From assembly GCF_041260155.1 (NCBI RefSeq), contig NC_091944.1, forward strand, positions 17,395,772 through 17,459,771: 64,000 bases of DNA, in the 5' to 3' direction. The notes under the pieces are model-generated. The model ran no database searches. It saw only the letters and a program-made list of their open reading frames with translations, and had not been told where the DNA came from. Every line of letters starts with the position of its first letter. Within the stretch, counting starts at the first letter, position 1. This DNA is from Ptychodera flava (taxonomy: Eukaryota; Hemichordata; Enteropneusta; Ptychoderidae). The translations under genes and the position numbers were made by a program. This document shows, in pieces, positions 1 to 24,375 of this stretch.

Positions 1-3000
1 TATCTTGTATCTCATACTTTGTGTTATCTTTGGCCTGCATTATCTGATGAGGGCATTGGCCTCTTGACAGTACATGCTGAGCTGGGTGTATTGACGCTGT
101 GCTTTGAATGGTACTGTTTTAAAGATGAGGAGCCAACTCAAGTCTGTTCACTTGTTTGTCACAAACAGCTACTGATGTTCCATAGCTTCTTTTGTAGTCC
201 TTGTTATTACTGGGAAGCGAGAAATTATCAGAAATGGTTGGGTCTGGAAATTAAAGTCTATGACTAAGAGGAATGTACCGATGTTTTAAAGTAATAATGA
301 TAATTATGTTGTTACAATGCTCCATTAAAAATTTGGCAAACTGAGTAATGGGGAAAATAGCACCAATTAAACTGCTTCTAATGAATTGAATACTACTGCA
401 CAGTGACTCATATCGGTGAAGTATTTTCCTGAGAAATGAGGAAAGGTCCCCAAAAAATCAATTGCAAATTTTCCCATCATTTGAACAGATCTTACTGAGG
501 TCGTCCGTAGGAGCTGACAAATCAAATATGAAAGCTATCCCAGAAGTGATGTACTAGTTCTAGTACCGGTTTCATGATTGTGCACCAGGGCATACAAAGT
601 GTATGTTATTCAGAACTTTCTTCTAGCGGTAGGGTAATATGCAGAGTATGTTATTCATGGAACACTATGGCAAGTTACACCCTGACTGTTTTTGTCGCCG
701 ATGAATATGAAATACACAAGATATTGTTTTCGGCATGGCAAATTTGTGACATTCTTGTAAAACAAACCTGCGTACAACACAAAATCAGTATGTTTTTGCT
801 TTGAGTGTGTATACGATGTTTGATACAGCCACAGCAATGCATTGTGGGATAACTGGGAAAAGGTCAATTTAGAGATAAGATTTTTTGCTGACATTGTGAA
901 AACTTGATATATGTCTTCCCTTTGAACCCACAAAACAAATTTCGTAAGCTGTCAGGCCAGAGTTCCACAAGACGGCATAAGAAAAAAGTTGGAAAAAAAT
1001 CTTCAAAAGTTGCACACGAAAATTTCATGAATTGAACATGTCTGAATAATGCAATCTGTGTATTGTAACAATGCTAATATTACAATGCTAATATTACCAT
1101 TCAGTCGTCTTTTGTAACAATTTGGATGTTGCCATTCAATTGTCTGGTAAGTCACATGATTGAAATCAGATGACAAACTAGGATACTTGTCTTGACCAAT
1201 GGTGAACCACGATCATGGAGTTCCTTGACCATTGGACACTCAACCTCTAGAATCACCTGCCATGCTATCCTTATCAGTGGGTCATTTCCGGACTTGATCT
1301 CCGGACAATTAAGGCAGTACACGCCTGGACATTGAAAAACTTAAACGTTTGCTCAAACTTTCTGGAAGGAAACTTTACGCCATTCCATTTAGAAAGCAAA
1401 AAATTCGAGGTCACCTCGCACCAAATTTGGCGGTAGAGGAACAAATTACCCAATATTTTCCAACATTTGATTTAGCAGCCATTCTTGTGTTGACTATGAG
1501 AGTGGGAGGGGTTAAATTTTTTTATGTTAAAAACATAAGCCATTGAAAATTTATTTACTCCATGAGCTTCAAAGTGAGTCCCCACAGTGGTAGACCAAAA
1601 GAGTACATTAAAAGTTCGAGGCATATTCTATACCTGAAGCAGATTCTGCTTAGCAGTTATAGATTAGATAATGTTTAGTAACGAATGGAAGACAGTCAGC
1701 ATGCGAATTTCAAAGTATCTCTTTTCAAGTTTCTCCTACCACTTAATAAACATGTTACAAATTGATAAATGGGCAACCTGTTGTAGTTACATCTCATATA
1801 GGGACATGAACCTTTCCTGTAATGGGACAGATACACTTGAACGTTTTTTACCTTTCACCACCATGGTTTGACCCAAACCCATTGTTCTAAATGGTAATTG
1901 TGGACCTGCTTAAATGGAGCTGGGGTGAACGGGTTAAAGTTTGTAATCATAGACAAGCCACTGATACCAGTGTAAAGTCCGTTTGGTTTGAATATTGAAC
2001 AGCGAACTTTCTTAGGAAGTAATTTGTTCATTGTTGTTTTATATGTCGTTATTAGCTGATAAAATTTAAGAACACTGTTTTGCTACCATTGATCTTTGGG
2101 TTTAAGGTAGTATGCACCTTTAAAGTGGAAGCCCTATTAAACTTTTGCTCAAACTTTCCTCAGGGAATATTTCAACCATTCTCTCTCAAACTGAAGAATA
2201 AAAATCGGGGTCACTGTGCAAGTTTTGGTACTAGAGACACAGATCACCGGAGATTTACTGATATTTAGCCTAAAATTCAAAATGGTCGCCACCCTGTGTT
2301 AACTCTATAGAGAAAAATAAAATTTTCGATTTTCGAAAAACTAAGATGGCAAAACGTTTTCTTACACAAAGAGCTTTAAAATGAACATACACATGTGATA
2401 GATGAGAAATGACTTGTAAAGGTTTGAGCGTCAAAATATCTATCCCCGAGGCGAAGTTAGCTGGACATCCGGGCAGGTATTGAGTACAGGGCTGTAAGTT
2501 ACTTTCCTTCATATAAACGTTCTGCCCCGAACCAAAATTGTTATGATGTTCCCATAACATTTGCAATAATATCAATATATATTTGAAACGACAGAAAAAA
2601 CGAGGTAGTTTTCTTCAGTATTATGAACGAATAACAACATTAAAGGTGTACAGTCATCTGTAATCTAAATATGCCCATATATGGTCAAAGGGGTGTTCCT
2701 TGGTATTCAAAATGCCCATGTGAGGGCGCTGTTTTTAAAAAGCGGCCACCCGCTTAAAATCTGTGATTGGTTAGATTTTTTTCATGGTAACTGTGGCAAA
2801 TTGGAACAAGTGACGGTATACCTTTAAAGTACCAATCAACCAGATTACCAAGTTCCGCGTTGGAGATTTGTGATTTGTGGTGCAGAGCAGGTCGCCATAG
2901 ACAAGTGACCCGCTGTGCATGTGAAGAAGAAGTTGTGACCCATATACCATATATGGTAAATGTATGCCGAATAGAAAAGTACATGTACCTCTCATCCGTG

Positions 3001-4270
3001 CGATCGTCGACCCCAGTGTACACGTAGGGTGAGGACAAGCATTTATTGACAAGAATTTACCACGGAGGCAGCCAGCGTTAGTATGTGTGCACTCTCAATG
3101 AACTTGCGATGATGACCGCTAACTTGGCACGGGACAATAGAATGAAAGTATCAAAGTGATTAGTGTTGAGATTGCAGTTTTCTATTTTGCGACAAATGAT
3201 GCATCTTCAGGATAAATAGTATTGTTGAAAAGGGCGCCATCATTAATTGTGACAGGGAGGAAGGAGAAATTTACATGAAAGATGTTCGTTTGTTGCTTGT
3301 TCAACAGCTGATAAACAAATACGTAAATAAAAAGAAACATGCACATGAGATTCGACATATCTATGTGCAGCAGAGAGAGCTCTTTTTTAAAGAAGCTTCG
3401 CTGACTCTAAAAAAATGATCGTGGAATTTCTGAATGTATAGCCCTGATCTGCCAGCTCGGTGGTTTCTTGGTAAACATCGAGTTTCCACACACTGACCAC
3501 CACTCCTACAAAGATCTAAATGCCAGCTACCGGAATATCCGTGTATCTATTGTCCATGTAAACCGTTATGACAGCATCACGTCCTTGACCTGACAGCATC
3601 ACGTCCCTGACCTGTAGGCCTAATTGAAGCGATAACAGAATTTGTGCGACCATTCACATTTGTGAAAATTCATAAATCGGCCAAAGAAAAAAACACGTGA
3701 ATATCAGAACAAGAGTCAACATGTGCATTGTGTGGATGTGGTAAAGAGGAACATGTTTTCAAAAGGTGCTTTTTCATGAAAATTGGCGTACTTTGTCCAT
3801 CTATACAACAGCGACACATTTTCTGAGTGACAGCAGCTGTAGATGAATTCGGTTATTGGGACTGCTTGAACCAAGGGATGGACCATTTGATCCTTAGAGG
3901 GGTTGGTAAGGATGCTGACTGACATTTTAGTTTCATGTTCAAAAACCTGACATTATATTTCTCGAATTTTCATTGCTTACTGATTATATTTACCCCGAAT
4001 AATGCACTTTTTTCGGCCAACCTTCGTGTTATTTTTTTTACAAAATCGACATAGCTGCAACTTAAGCTTCTTATATTTTTGCGATGTAGTTTTTTTTCTC
4101 CCATCTTGACCAACCCCTCCCAAGATGAAATGGAATGTCTGTAAATATCGGTCACTAAACATCATTAGTTCCTCAGGTGATCAACGCGGTATTGTTCATT
4201 CAGTGTGAGACCAACAGCGTCGACCAATCGTCTGCATGCATGTTTGCATTGTTTTGATATCACGGCAGCT
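1..4270. other. Intergenic region upstream of the cluster
   Basis: No coding region can be supported here: open frames are short, lack family resemblance and have no consistent splice context. Degraded copies of the MITE family listed separately occur near 1346-1640 and 2104-2580, and a small TTAACCC-type MITE near 1850-1940. A short direct duplication of about 22 bp lies near 3567-3612. The rest is plain AT-rich sequence. Confidence 0.6.
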
Positions 4271-14470
<10,200 letters not shown>

Positions 14471-14801
14471 CCCAGCATTAAATCAAAGGTGTGTGACGTC
14501 ATCGATCGAAGAACAAAACATCATCAATCAACAAGCGCTTTGTTGGAACCTATCCAACCCCAGACGACGACTTTGTCAAAACTAAATGACATGACTGGCA
14601 CAAGAAGCATTTTGGTGATACTTATTGATGAAAAATTTTGAAAATAATACTCAGACCATTAAAATAAATCTAACAGTTGCTCCTAATATACAGACATTGT
14701 TGTTGACATAATGAATCTTCTCTCTTCATCTCGGCCTTGGTCGTTGTGGACTTCTTCTGATTGAATCATTCCGAGCGTCATAGAGTGTTTTGAATTGTCT
14801 A

Positions 14802-14807
14802 AATAAA
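14802..14807 (+). terminator. Polyadenylation signal AATAAA, gene A
   Basis: Canonical AATAAA about 330 bp after the stop codon. Gene B has the same hexamer in matching sequence. Confidence 0.6.
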
Positions 14808-14829
14808 TAAATGTCGTTCTGTGTCACAT

Positions 14830-17734
14830 GTCTTATTGTAAATATTCAATAACTCGATTTTGAGTGCAGTTCTTACCCAACTGCATTTGCTCAGCTAAGC
14901 AAAATTAAGGCCTTCATATATTTTGCCGAAGGGAAATTCAGAGCGTAAGTCTTGAATGGCTATCTTAGATGTCGGGAGAGACGGCAAAAGTGCGCCATCC
15001 GACAGATTTGGTTTGATTTCATTGCCACGCAATGTTGCATTGTATTAGGTTTTGGGTGATGTAAGAGCCATCAAATCTTCGCAGAACTGAGTCGACATTG
15101 GGAAACAACTGCAGATAGTATAGAGGCCCCTGAAGTACATTTTCGAAAGCGAAAGGAAAAAATTATCCTATGGGCACCAGATACAACTTCTGGTGCCAAA
15201 AAGATAGTATCTTGTGTGCGTGAATTCTTTTTGGTTTTCAAAACAGTTATATTTCTACGGTAGGTTTGCATTACTGTATAAAGTATAGTGATACAGTTTG
15301 CAGAGAGTGTGAACACGCATGTATTTACATCGTGGTTTGTGTTTTGAAGATGAATCGTCAAATTGCACATTTTTGGGGTACAAATGGAAAGAGAAATAAC
15401 GATACAATGAAGTGAAGAACTATATAAAATGGCGGTAGAAGACTGCATCAGTTAATACCTTGCTCAAGACATTGAACGGCGGTTGACCACAGAATCACGT
15501 GAAGTCATCATCATGTACGTGTACTTTTGCACATCTACAACAGAGAGACGTATGAAAGAATTTACTCACAGAAGGCCCTCGACGTTATCTGGATGTGCAG
15601 TCGTAGGTTACCGTTAAAGTTTCTCGCAATGCAATTCACAAAAGTGCAATGAAAACAACTTTCTTTGTTGATTAATTTGTTGATAAACAGAAAACGTGCC
15701 TCTAGTCGATCGTTTCTAACTCGACAAGGCGTTCGGAAAAAGCAGGAAATCATACGTAAGAGAAATTCTGCATTCTGTAGTTGTAAAGAAGTCTAGAAGA
15801 TGGGCCTAAGGTAATTCGTCTCTCCAAATTGTGAAATGGGGAGATTTAGTGAAAAGGTAAAGTCGATTTTGTTCTCACTACAAGGTCAAGTCTATTTCTG
15901 AAGTTTTGTACTCGCCTTATCGGCAAGTTACGGCAAGAACTATGGCATGGGACCAAGTCATGTACTTATGTTATTTCAAGTTCAAGATTGAAGCCGGAAC
16001 TATGCAATCGCTGTCAGTTATGTACAGGTACTAAAAATGCAATCTGGGACCGAAAACTTGGACTCCCAGTTTACCAAAAATTTAATCTGCGACCAGTCCA
16101 ACATTGGGCTTTTCGGCCATCTGGGACCGGTCCCAGATTGGGATTTTTGGACATCTGGGACCTGTTCAAGTGAATGTTTTTTAATGAAGGGACAGTGGCT
16201 TCTGGCTGTCACACATTGAATGTTGTTCTGTGAACTTTCTCAATAGAATAAATGTATTCTGTTGGTGGTTTGATTATTTCATAGAATGATAAAGTGTTTC
16301 AGGAGCATTACTCCTACATATATCCTTTTATTTTAGCAACGTGTTTGATTGCTTCATTATTCATGGTGTTTGTGTGTAAGTATAGCATTGTTAAAGGCTT
16401 TGGCTTTTTATTTTCTATGAAAGCTTGTCCCCTATGTATTGTTTCATTTTGACCATCAGTATGATGAAGTGAACTGTATTCAGATATGCTTTTCCCACTC
16501 ATGCACCAAATTATTTGCAACGAATGTTGTATCAAGAGCTGGAGCTGGCGTTTTGTAGACCCTTCGCTTGAAGCATGGCATTACAAGTCTTGCTCGTACC
16601 TCGAAGCATGAAGCAAGGTTTACAGCAAGTAGAGCTCCTTGTACAGTATTGGGAGATGCCATTGTTGTGTCTGTGTTTGGTTGGATGGATTTGTACCTGT
16701 TGCGGTAAATGTATTTATTTTTGTATGTATACATGGTACAATTAAGTATGATGTATAATTTTCTGTTTGTATATTTGTCAATACTTTACTAGTATATACC
16801 GGTAAACCTTTGGTATCAAGGAACAATGATAATTTTGAGTATTGTGATTGCTATTCTTTCAGACCTAGTTTATTTTCTGTGGAAAAAGTAAGATTGGTAA
16901 TTTCTAATTTTGTAAGTCTAAGCACAGGAGAGTGTTTAAAGGTACTTTTCTGGTGTTTTGTTAAATGCTGTTGCTGCTGGAAGATGATTTTTTAAAAATA
17001 TTCGTATCATTTATCTAAGTCTGATGTAAGTGTTATCTTCTTCAGAAGTCATTTTCTGTTTGCACATTGTGGTTTCCGAGGGCATTATCATGTCAGTTTT
17101 TCAGTCTTTTAGAGCATGGAAGGTATCAAGAAAGCAGTACAGGACCATGGCAATGCATAAGCTTAGTCACTTCACACTTTATTCACTAGTTAACAATAAA
17201 CTATTTTCTAAAACCTAAGACTGTTCGTTAGGCATGACTTTAAGTAAAGGTGTTACAAGCGACAAGTTGAAAATTTTCTAACCTTTTTCAAACAGAAAAA
17301 TTAAAGGACGATAAACAAACAAAGAGTCAAGAAGTTGCATTTAAGGTTCGTTTCATGCACAAATTAGGCATACTGTGAAATATTAATTTTTTGTGGATTT
17401 CAAGAACAAGCTATACTTTACACACTGTCAGGCATTTTGTTTGGTCAGATCACAGTCCCTCTAGGACTCTGTAGTCAGATCATAGAGCTAAAAGTGGCCA
17501 AAAAAAACCAATCTGGGACCGGTCCCAGATTGTCAAAACACCTAATCTGGGACCGGTCCTAGATTGCATATTTTGTAAACTGGGAGTTCCAGTTTGCGGT
17601 CCCAGATTGCATTTTTAGTACCCGTACATACGGAAGTACATAGGTATTCATCTTTAACCCAAAAGCGCAGATTAGATCTTCACCCAGAAAAATTGCAACT
17701 TCAGCGATAGCGTACTGTTATATCATTATGGCCT
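14830..17734. other. Spacer between genes A and B
   Basis: No gene seen. Blocks at 15470-15960 and after 17630 match the spacers before genes C (26570-27400) and D (36380-36990), so this spacer is part of the repeated unit. It is interrupted by the TIR element listed separately. Confidence 0.6.
16026..17621. mobile_element. TIR DNA transposon of ~1.6 kb rich in GGGACCGGTCCC palindromes
   Basis: Inverted ends GTACTAAAAATGCAATCTGG, preceded by CAG or CGG, lie at both sides, flanked by TA (16024-16025 and 17622-17623). Subterminal blocks repeat the palindrome AATCTGGGACCGGTCCCAG at both ends (near 16115-16140 and 17510-17565). The matching spacers before genes C and D lack the element, which supports insertion. 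No transposase frame is visible inside; a TA-target family is inferred. Confidence 0.65.
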
Positions 17735-17872
17735 ACATGGGCGGTCTGTCAGGTGGTTTGTCAAACAAAGACCGCGGGTCACTTAGCTGATAAGCGTGAT
17801 ATTGTTGAAAGAGAGGCCGACGACACAACCTAGTACTCTTTGGTCAGTTACTAGTATCACGCGGACGGCATC
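17735..17872 (+). promoter_or_regulatory. Conserved promoter/5' UTR block of gene B
   Basis: About 140 bp directly upstream of the start codon that is nearly the same in genes B, C (27420-27558) and D (36975-37112), including GCTGATAAGCGTGATATTG and CTTTGGTCAGTTACTAG. The match suggests a shared core promoter and leader; no clear TATA box is seen. Gene A lacks it. Confidence 0.5.
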
Positions 17873-19958
17873 ATGGAGACTGTGAACAGGGCTCTCTTCA
17901 TCGTGACAGGTGTATGCTTATTAACACAAGGTGAGTTATCGTAGTCTCTGTAGAAAATATACCGGAGTCCGTCGAAGAATTCCGAAATTTAAACCACTGT
18001 TTTTGCAAACGACCATCAAAGCGATTTATTATCTGTAGGCCTTGCGGAAGAAAAGCAAGTTCTGTTGCTCAGAGTAAAGCTTTACCATAATTGTGTTACA
18101 AGAGTAAAGGTTGACTAATTTATAGATACAGTAGCAACCCCACTTGTATGTCAAGTAGAACTGCTATAAATTTCCCCGCCTATTTGAATATGTTATTATA
18201 TTGCTCCAGATGACATCGTAAATAATGATAATCTAATATTTTCATATTTCAGCGGCGTTGTGCTCACAGGAGTCTTTACTTGACAATGACGTCTGTCAGA
18301 CACCATTGAATGGACCGATTGAACAACTCCTGTGTTATTTGGACAACGGGGACGTACATGTACCTTCGTCCAGAATCCTGCCTTCTTCGACCGTCCCGAT
18401 GTCGATACAGCGTGCCAGGCTAAGGAACTATCTTAGAAATGTAAGTGCTGCACTCTAAAAATAGTGAACGCTAGACGCGTAATTAAAATGTAGATTTCGG
18501 TGTTCAAATTTGAATTACTAGTGTTCATGTTGCTAATACTATTAACATGAGCATATCATTAACACAGTGTGTTACCAGTCATGTCCATCAAGTGTTGAGA
18601 AAACAAAAAAATAAAAAAGCTTTACAATACTATGAAAGTATTAACAAACTTTGATTACATTAAATTTACTACAGCCTTGCTGTCCGGCAAACGTACACAG
18701 ATTTAGATGCATCGAAGTTCACACCGAGTGAAAAATATATCGGGTCTACAATTGCTGAAAGCATGTTTTTTCTGAACAGGGAAATGTACAAAATAATTTT
18801 ACACGTTGAAACTTTGAACAATTGAAAAGAAAATAAAAAAACACCTCGAACGCTTTAATTTTAACATCGGCGCGCACGAGGCGTCCTACTCCTGAACACT
18901 TGGCATTCAAGTTTGGTGCCTTTTTCCCATAAGGCATCAAAACGGAAGTTGCGACATTTTTCTTGTAAACGCACGCTGCAGTCGTGACGTGCGGAAGCAA
19001 AACCAGAAAGGGTAAATTTTTCTCTCCAAAATAGTTAAAAGTGTTACATTTTGAAGCATTTGTAATATTAACCTTTCAAATTAATTGTATAGTAACTTGT
19101 GATAGCTAAAATACGTGAAGAAACCTTTTTTTCTTTCAGTGGCTGGAATAACAAATACTAGCTGTGACCTTATACGCAGCACCGCTGCTGTAGGGTATGG
19201 CAAGCCAAACGTTGCAATATTCTTGAAAAACCTATTTTCTTTTCGTAATGACCATTTCCTTTGTGTAAAAACCTATTTTCTTTTTGTAAAAATCATTTTC
19301 TTTTTGTAAAACAATTTTCATTTTGTAAAAATATTTTTGTAAAAAAACATTTTTTTGTGGCAAAAATGTTTCTTTCTGTAAAAAATTTCTTGTTGTAAAA
19401 CCTACGTTCTTTTTGTAGGAAAAGTTTTCTTTTTGTTCAAACCTACATATTTTCTTTTTGTACAAACCTATTTTCTTTTTGTACAACCTTCATTCATGTT
19501 GCAAAACTCATGCTGTTATTCCAAAACGGTAATTCGTATTGGTCACGCGTGTGAACACGTTAGCTAAAAATGGTACGCGATTTTTAAAAATGTGTGTTGA
19601 CAGAGTCGTCACACAATTGTTAGAGATTATTGACAGAACGGCGCGATTAACAGTGTTCTGGCAAACCCCTCTTCTACAACGTCGAATATTTTTGACACGG
19701 GTCTACGATAATACACGAAAAAGCTATGTAAATGGTGCAGCCGAGGAGTTTATACAGATAGCGTTCAACACATTATGGCGTTAATAGTCATCTATTAGAC
19801 TCTTGTCATGCTTGCGGAGGCTGCCGGGAATGCATTCTGGAGCTGTTTGTGTCAATGGTGCGCTGGCCGCTGATTGGCTAATTATAGGGAAAAGTTATTG
19901 TGGTCTAGCGTCGCCAAGTTTGGTTTGTTGAAGAACGGACACTTCAGACTCAGCCGAT

Positions 19959-20029
<71 letters not shown>

Positions 20030-23000
20030 ATCAATATCAATATCAATCAATAATTCAATCAATCAATGGTTACAGCATAACTTGGAAAATCAACTTCCAT
20101 TAGCAATGTCAAATATCAGAACAATGGATCGCAGACGTGAATATCTTGCTGACACTCTGTTATTCTTGAGTATCCTGGAAGATGAGATGACAAAGGCAGT
20201 TTCAGAGTTGCAAAAGGAACGTGAAGACAGAGTATACACCTTCCAAATTCAACCAGGCTGTAATTGTTCGATGTATTACAGGTAAATATTTATAGTTGAA
20301 CATTTTGGCACGATATTTGCATGTATCCATCAAAATATTTTATCGCCTTGCAAGAATTTATGAAGCTTCTCCTGTCTTTTCACAGGGACGACGATGGCAT
20401 TATGAAAGGTTTCTTTGTTGACATTCTTGAAGCAGGTAAGTTCACTATAGGTGTGCTGCAACCCCGCCATTAAAATATACTAGAAAATTTTAGCAACATT
20501 TTTTTTCTAACGAGTTTAGGTTTCATGTAGCTGTAAATATAACGGCAATCATGATAGACCCTCGATAACAAAATGCAGAATGTCGAAAAAGATTTTCGGA
20601 AAGCATACTTTTGTTGATGTTTACCGTAGCCATCATTTTAGTGATAGTACGCTAGCGATAATATGTTGGGGAAATGAAATTTGTCATATTTACTTACTTA
20701 CTTATGTATGTATGTATGTATGTATGTATGTATGTATGTATGTATGTATGTATGTATGTATAATTGTAGGTAGTAAATATGCGCAAGTATGCCTTTCTGC
20801 CAGTCCGATAGTAACCCGAGTGTTTATACTTTACTTTACTTTATTGCTCAACTTCACACTCAGGGAGGGTGGTAAGGCAAAAATTACAAACTCAAAGCTG
20901 CAGACTTCAACAAACACTGGATGAAGCTGCTGCTGGGGAAGGAACTAAATAGAAGAAATTAATTTCGCAAGTGGTAGTTTATCTTTTTGAGTAAAGATAT
21001 ACGTGAACTTTTCTCTGCCGTTCAAATCAAGAAAGCAAGGATTATACAAACTTGTGTACACAAATCTTGACTGCCGGGGCATCTTGAAACACGTCTGCTT
21101 CATTCTCAACCCCCATTTAGTATGCAGAGAAGCTGGTAAACTTTGTAAACTCCAAGAACATCCGATAACCAGTTGTATAGACGGGGATGGAGAAGGCAGC
21201 CTCGTTGGTGGAAAAGGTATAAACTACCAATATATGAAATTTCATTGTACAAATATTCCTGCGTACGATATAAATGCTCAGTCTTTCAGAACTTTGGATA
21301 ATTCCTATGATATAAATGTAATTATATCATACCAGTTTATTGATGGTGCAAATACAGCGATCTGATTGGTCGAGACGCAAAAAGAACCGTGGTATATTGG
21401 CGATATACCACGGCTATAGCATACGCGCGATCTCTCAGCTTGAGCAAACTTCCTTTTATGACATTTCACGCCAGAATTTCAATATACTGTTATGATATAA
21501 TAGCAATAAATCACACCCAGCGACGGTATACCACTCGATTTTGACCAGTTCATTTCATATATGCACTCGCTATCGCTCGTGCATATGTCGTGAACTGGTC
21601 AAAATCTCGTGGTATACCATCGCTGGGTGTGCTTTATATTATACAGAAGACTTTGGACATCAATCCATGTTTCATACAGTATAGCTCTGATAGATCACTT
21701 GTGACATCCTCTCATGTATTTTGGGTGTTGGTCATGCATTTTTGCAGAGTCATTTAACGTAAAAATTTGATTAAAAACGAAAAATAATGTAAAGTAATGT
21801 TTAACTGTATATTTGCTAGATTTATTGGTAGGTTTACCCGTGCTGCGATATATTTTTTTTACATTTCCTCTAAATTTCATATTACTTATCGAATTTTTGA
21901 CTGTGATGACTCAGCAAAAACTCATTGAGCGAAAGGTTTCTCTTGTAGTCTTGCCAATAATTAACTGCAGCCTCATCACTTCAATGACTCTAAACTGTGC
22001 TCGTGAAGTTGATCAAATTTCTTTTGTTCATGGACGCTTGAATACTAGCAAGGTAGGTCTATAGTTTCATGCGTGTTTTCAAAGTTTTGAAACTCTCCCT
22101 TAAAACATGGGAATCAATATTTCAAATCAGGTGAGTGTTTACAGTCAGTGGGATGTCAGCACTTACAATATCAAAAGAATAATCTAAAGAAAGTGAGAGT
22201 AACAAAGGGATCATTAAGGAAAGTGAGAGTAAAATTCGATGACGATTTGGAAGAAATGTTACAGAAAAAATTATAAGCGACCCAAGTAATGCCCTTAGGT
22301 CCTTAAAAGTGCAAATCCAAAAATCCCAAACAAAAACAAGATAAGATAAATATGAACATAGGTTCTTTGAAAATTTTTATACAATTTTGTTATTTATGAA
22401 CCTTAGACCGCAGGAGAAATGTAAAATCTGGAGGGTTAGCGTGTATGTCCCCGAGATGCATTATATCACGTACCTAACAGGTATATCTGGTAATATGATA
22501 TGCAAACACCCTCAGTTACAATGGAGAGGTCCTAAAACACTTGGAGAAGGAAGGATTAAACCAAATTGCGGAGTCTTTAAGGGTAAACAGTCTTCCATTT
22601 AGTTATAGAAAGGCACTAAACAGTTCCAAAATTCAAATGAACATGTTATATCCAAAGAAGAAATAATAAGTTAAAGTCCAGTTGTGAAACGGTATTCATT
22701 CACTTGTAGATTCAGCAGTTATTAGTATACAGAGCATTTTCTTAGCCCCTAAATGATTACAAGAAATTCTACAAAATCAAGATCTTAAGAGATTTTAGTG
22801 GACGATATTACAGAATTCGGAACCGAATTTTGAACCTCGTTAATGTGATTGTAAAGAATACAGTTATCTATAAAGATGCGAAAGCAAGGCTTTTTGAATC
22901 AAGTGCACATCCCTTGTTACATTTCCTTTGTAGGCCTGCTTGGAAAACAGTACGACGCGTGCTTCATGGTTAAAAGTAGTGAAATGGATAATATTTTTTC

Positions 23001-23141
23001 ATCAACCGATATATTCTTGAACTACGACGGAAGTTCTCAATTCTTCGTCCGAAAAGGCAACCCAAAAAACTTTGACCCAAGGAATATAATAGGAAAGAAA
23101 ATAGGTAATGTAATTTGAATATTTTGGCGGCGATACAGATG

Positions 23142-23238
<97 letters not shown>

Positions 23239-23251
23239 ATGTATGATACAT

Positions 23252-23319
<68 letters not shown>

Positions 23320-24282
23320 CTTGATCTGTAAGCTTCTTGCAGTTGATAATTCACTTTTGTTGCAACAGTGTTTCTTAAAGGCTGGCTGAGCAATTATCGA
23401 TGTCTTATGATGAACAACGTGACTGGTGCCGACACTCTGCACTACGAACCAATCATCGTGGACTTTACAGAATTGCATTCATATGTACAGAAACATGAGG
23501 TAAACATAAAATGTGGAAGTAGTACATGATCATTAGAATTAGTTGTCTGAGACACCTTCGACTTTTAATGGCGTTGGGAGTAGCCTATTTATATGTCCCT
23601 TCATTTATGACAGTGACCACCTCTCATTATGGAATTATGATCCCTCCAGCTATCGGGAAAATGTCGCCAGACTATATTTTTTGCAAACATACCATTCTGC
23701 AGTAATATTTCTAGTAATCAAAATTAAAATTTTGCGCAACTACCTTCTTGCTACAATTTAAATTTTCCCATGACGAAACCTCCTCGCCGATCCTCTCCTA
23801 TTAAAAAAGTAAATACCCTCTCCCTACCAAAAGTTTTTGGTTCACTCCTCAAACTGACGAAAGAATGAATTTCCCTAAGGCCACAATTATAGGTCTCGAT
23901 ATGCCCACTCACTTGACAAGAAACTGTTGCGTATACATCCGCCATTCCACGTTGTAAATACTGTCATTTAACAAAAAAATCGTCGAATGAAGTGACTTTT
24001 CTTAATTTTACCCATGGTCTTCGCTACACGTGGTAAGGACCCTGCGACTCCCGAGGCGAAAGAACCATGCAAATCCCTTTTTGTCCTTTTGCCTACCTTA
24101 CAAATTTTTTGCGTCATATCGATTTTTGTGATAAAAAATTAGTATACCATACGCACATGAACACCTGAAAACTGTCTTGGTTTACCCGAAATGTAGGGAC
24201 AGACAGACAGACAGACAGACAGACAGATAGAGACAGATAGATAGATAGACAGACAGATAGATTGATAGAGAGAGATCAAAAA

Positions 24283-24375
<93 letters not shown>

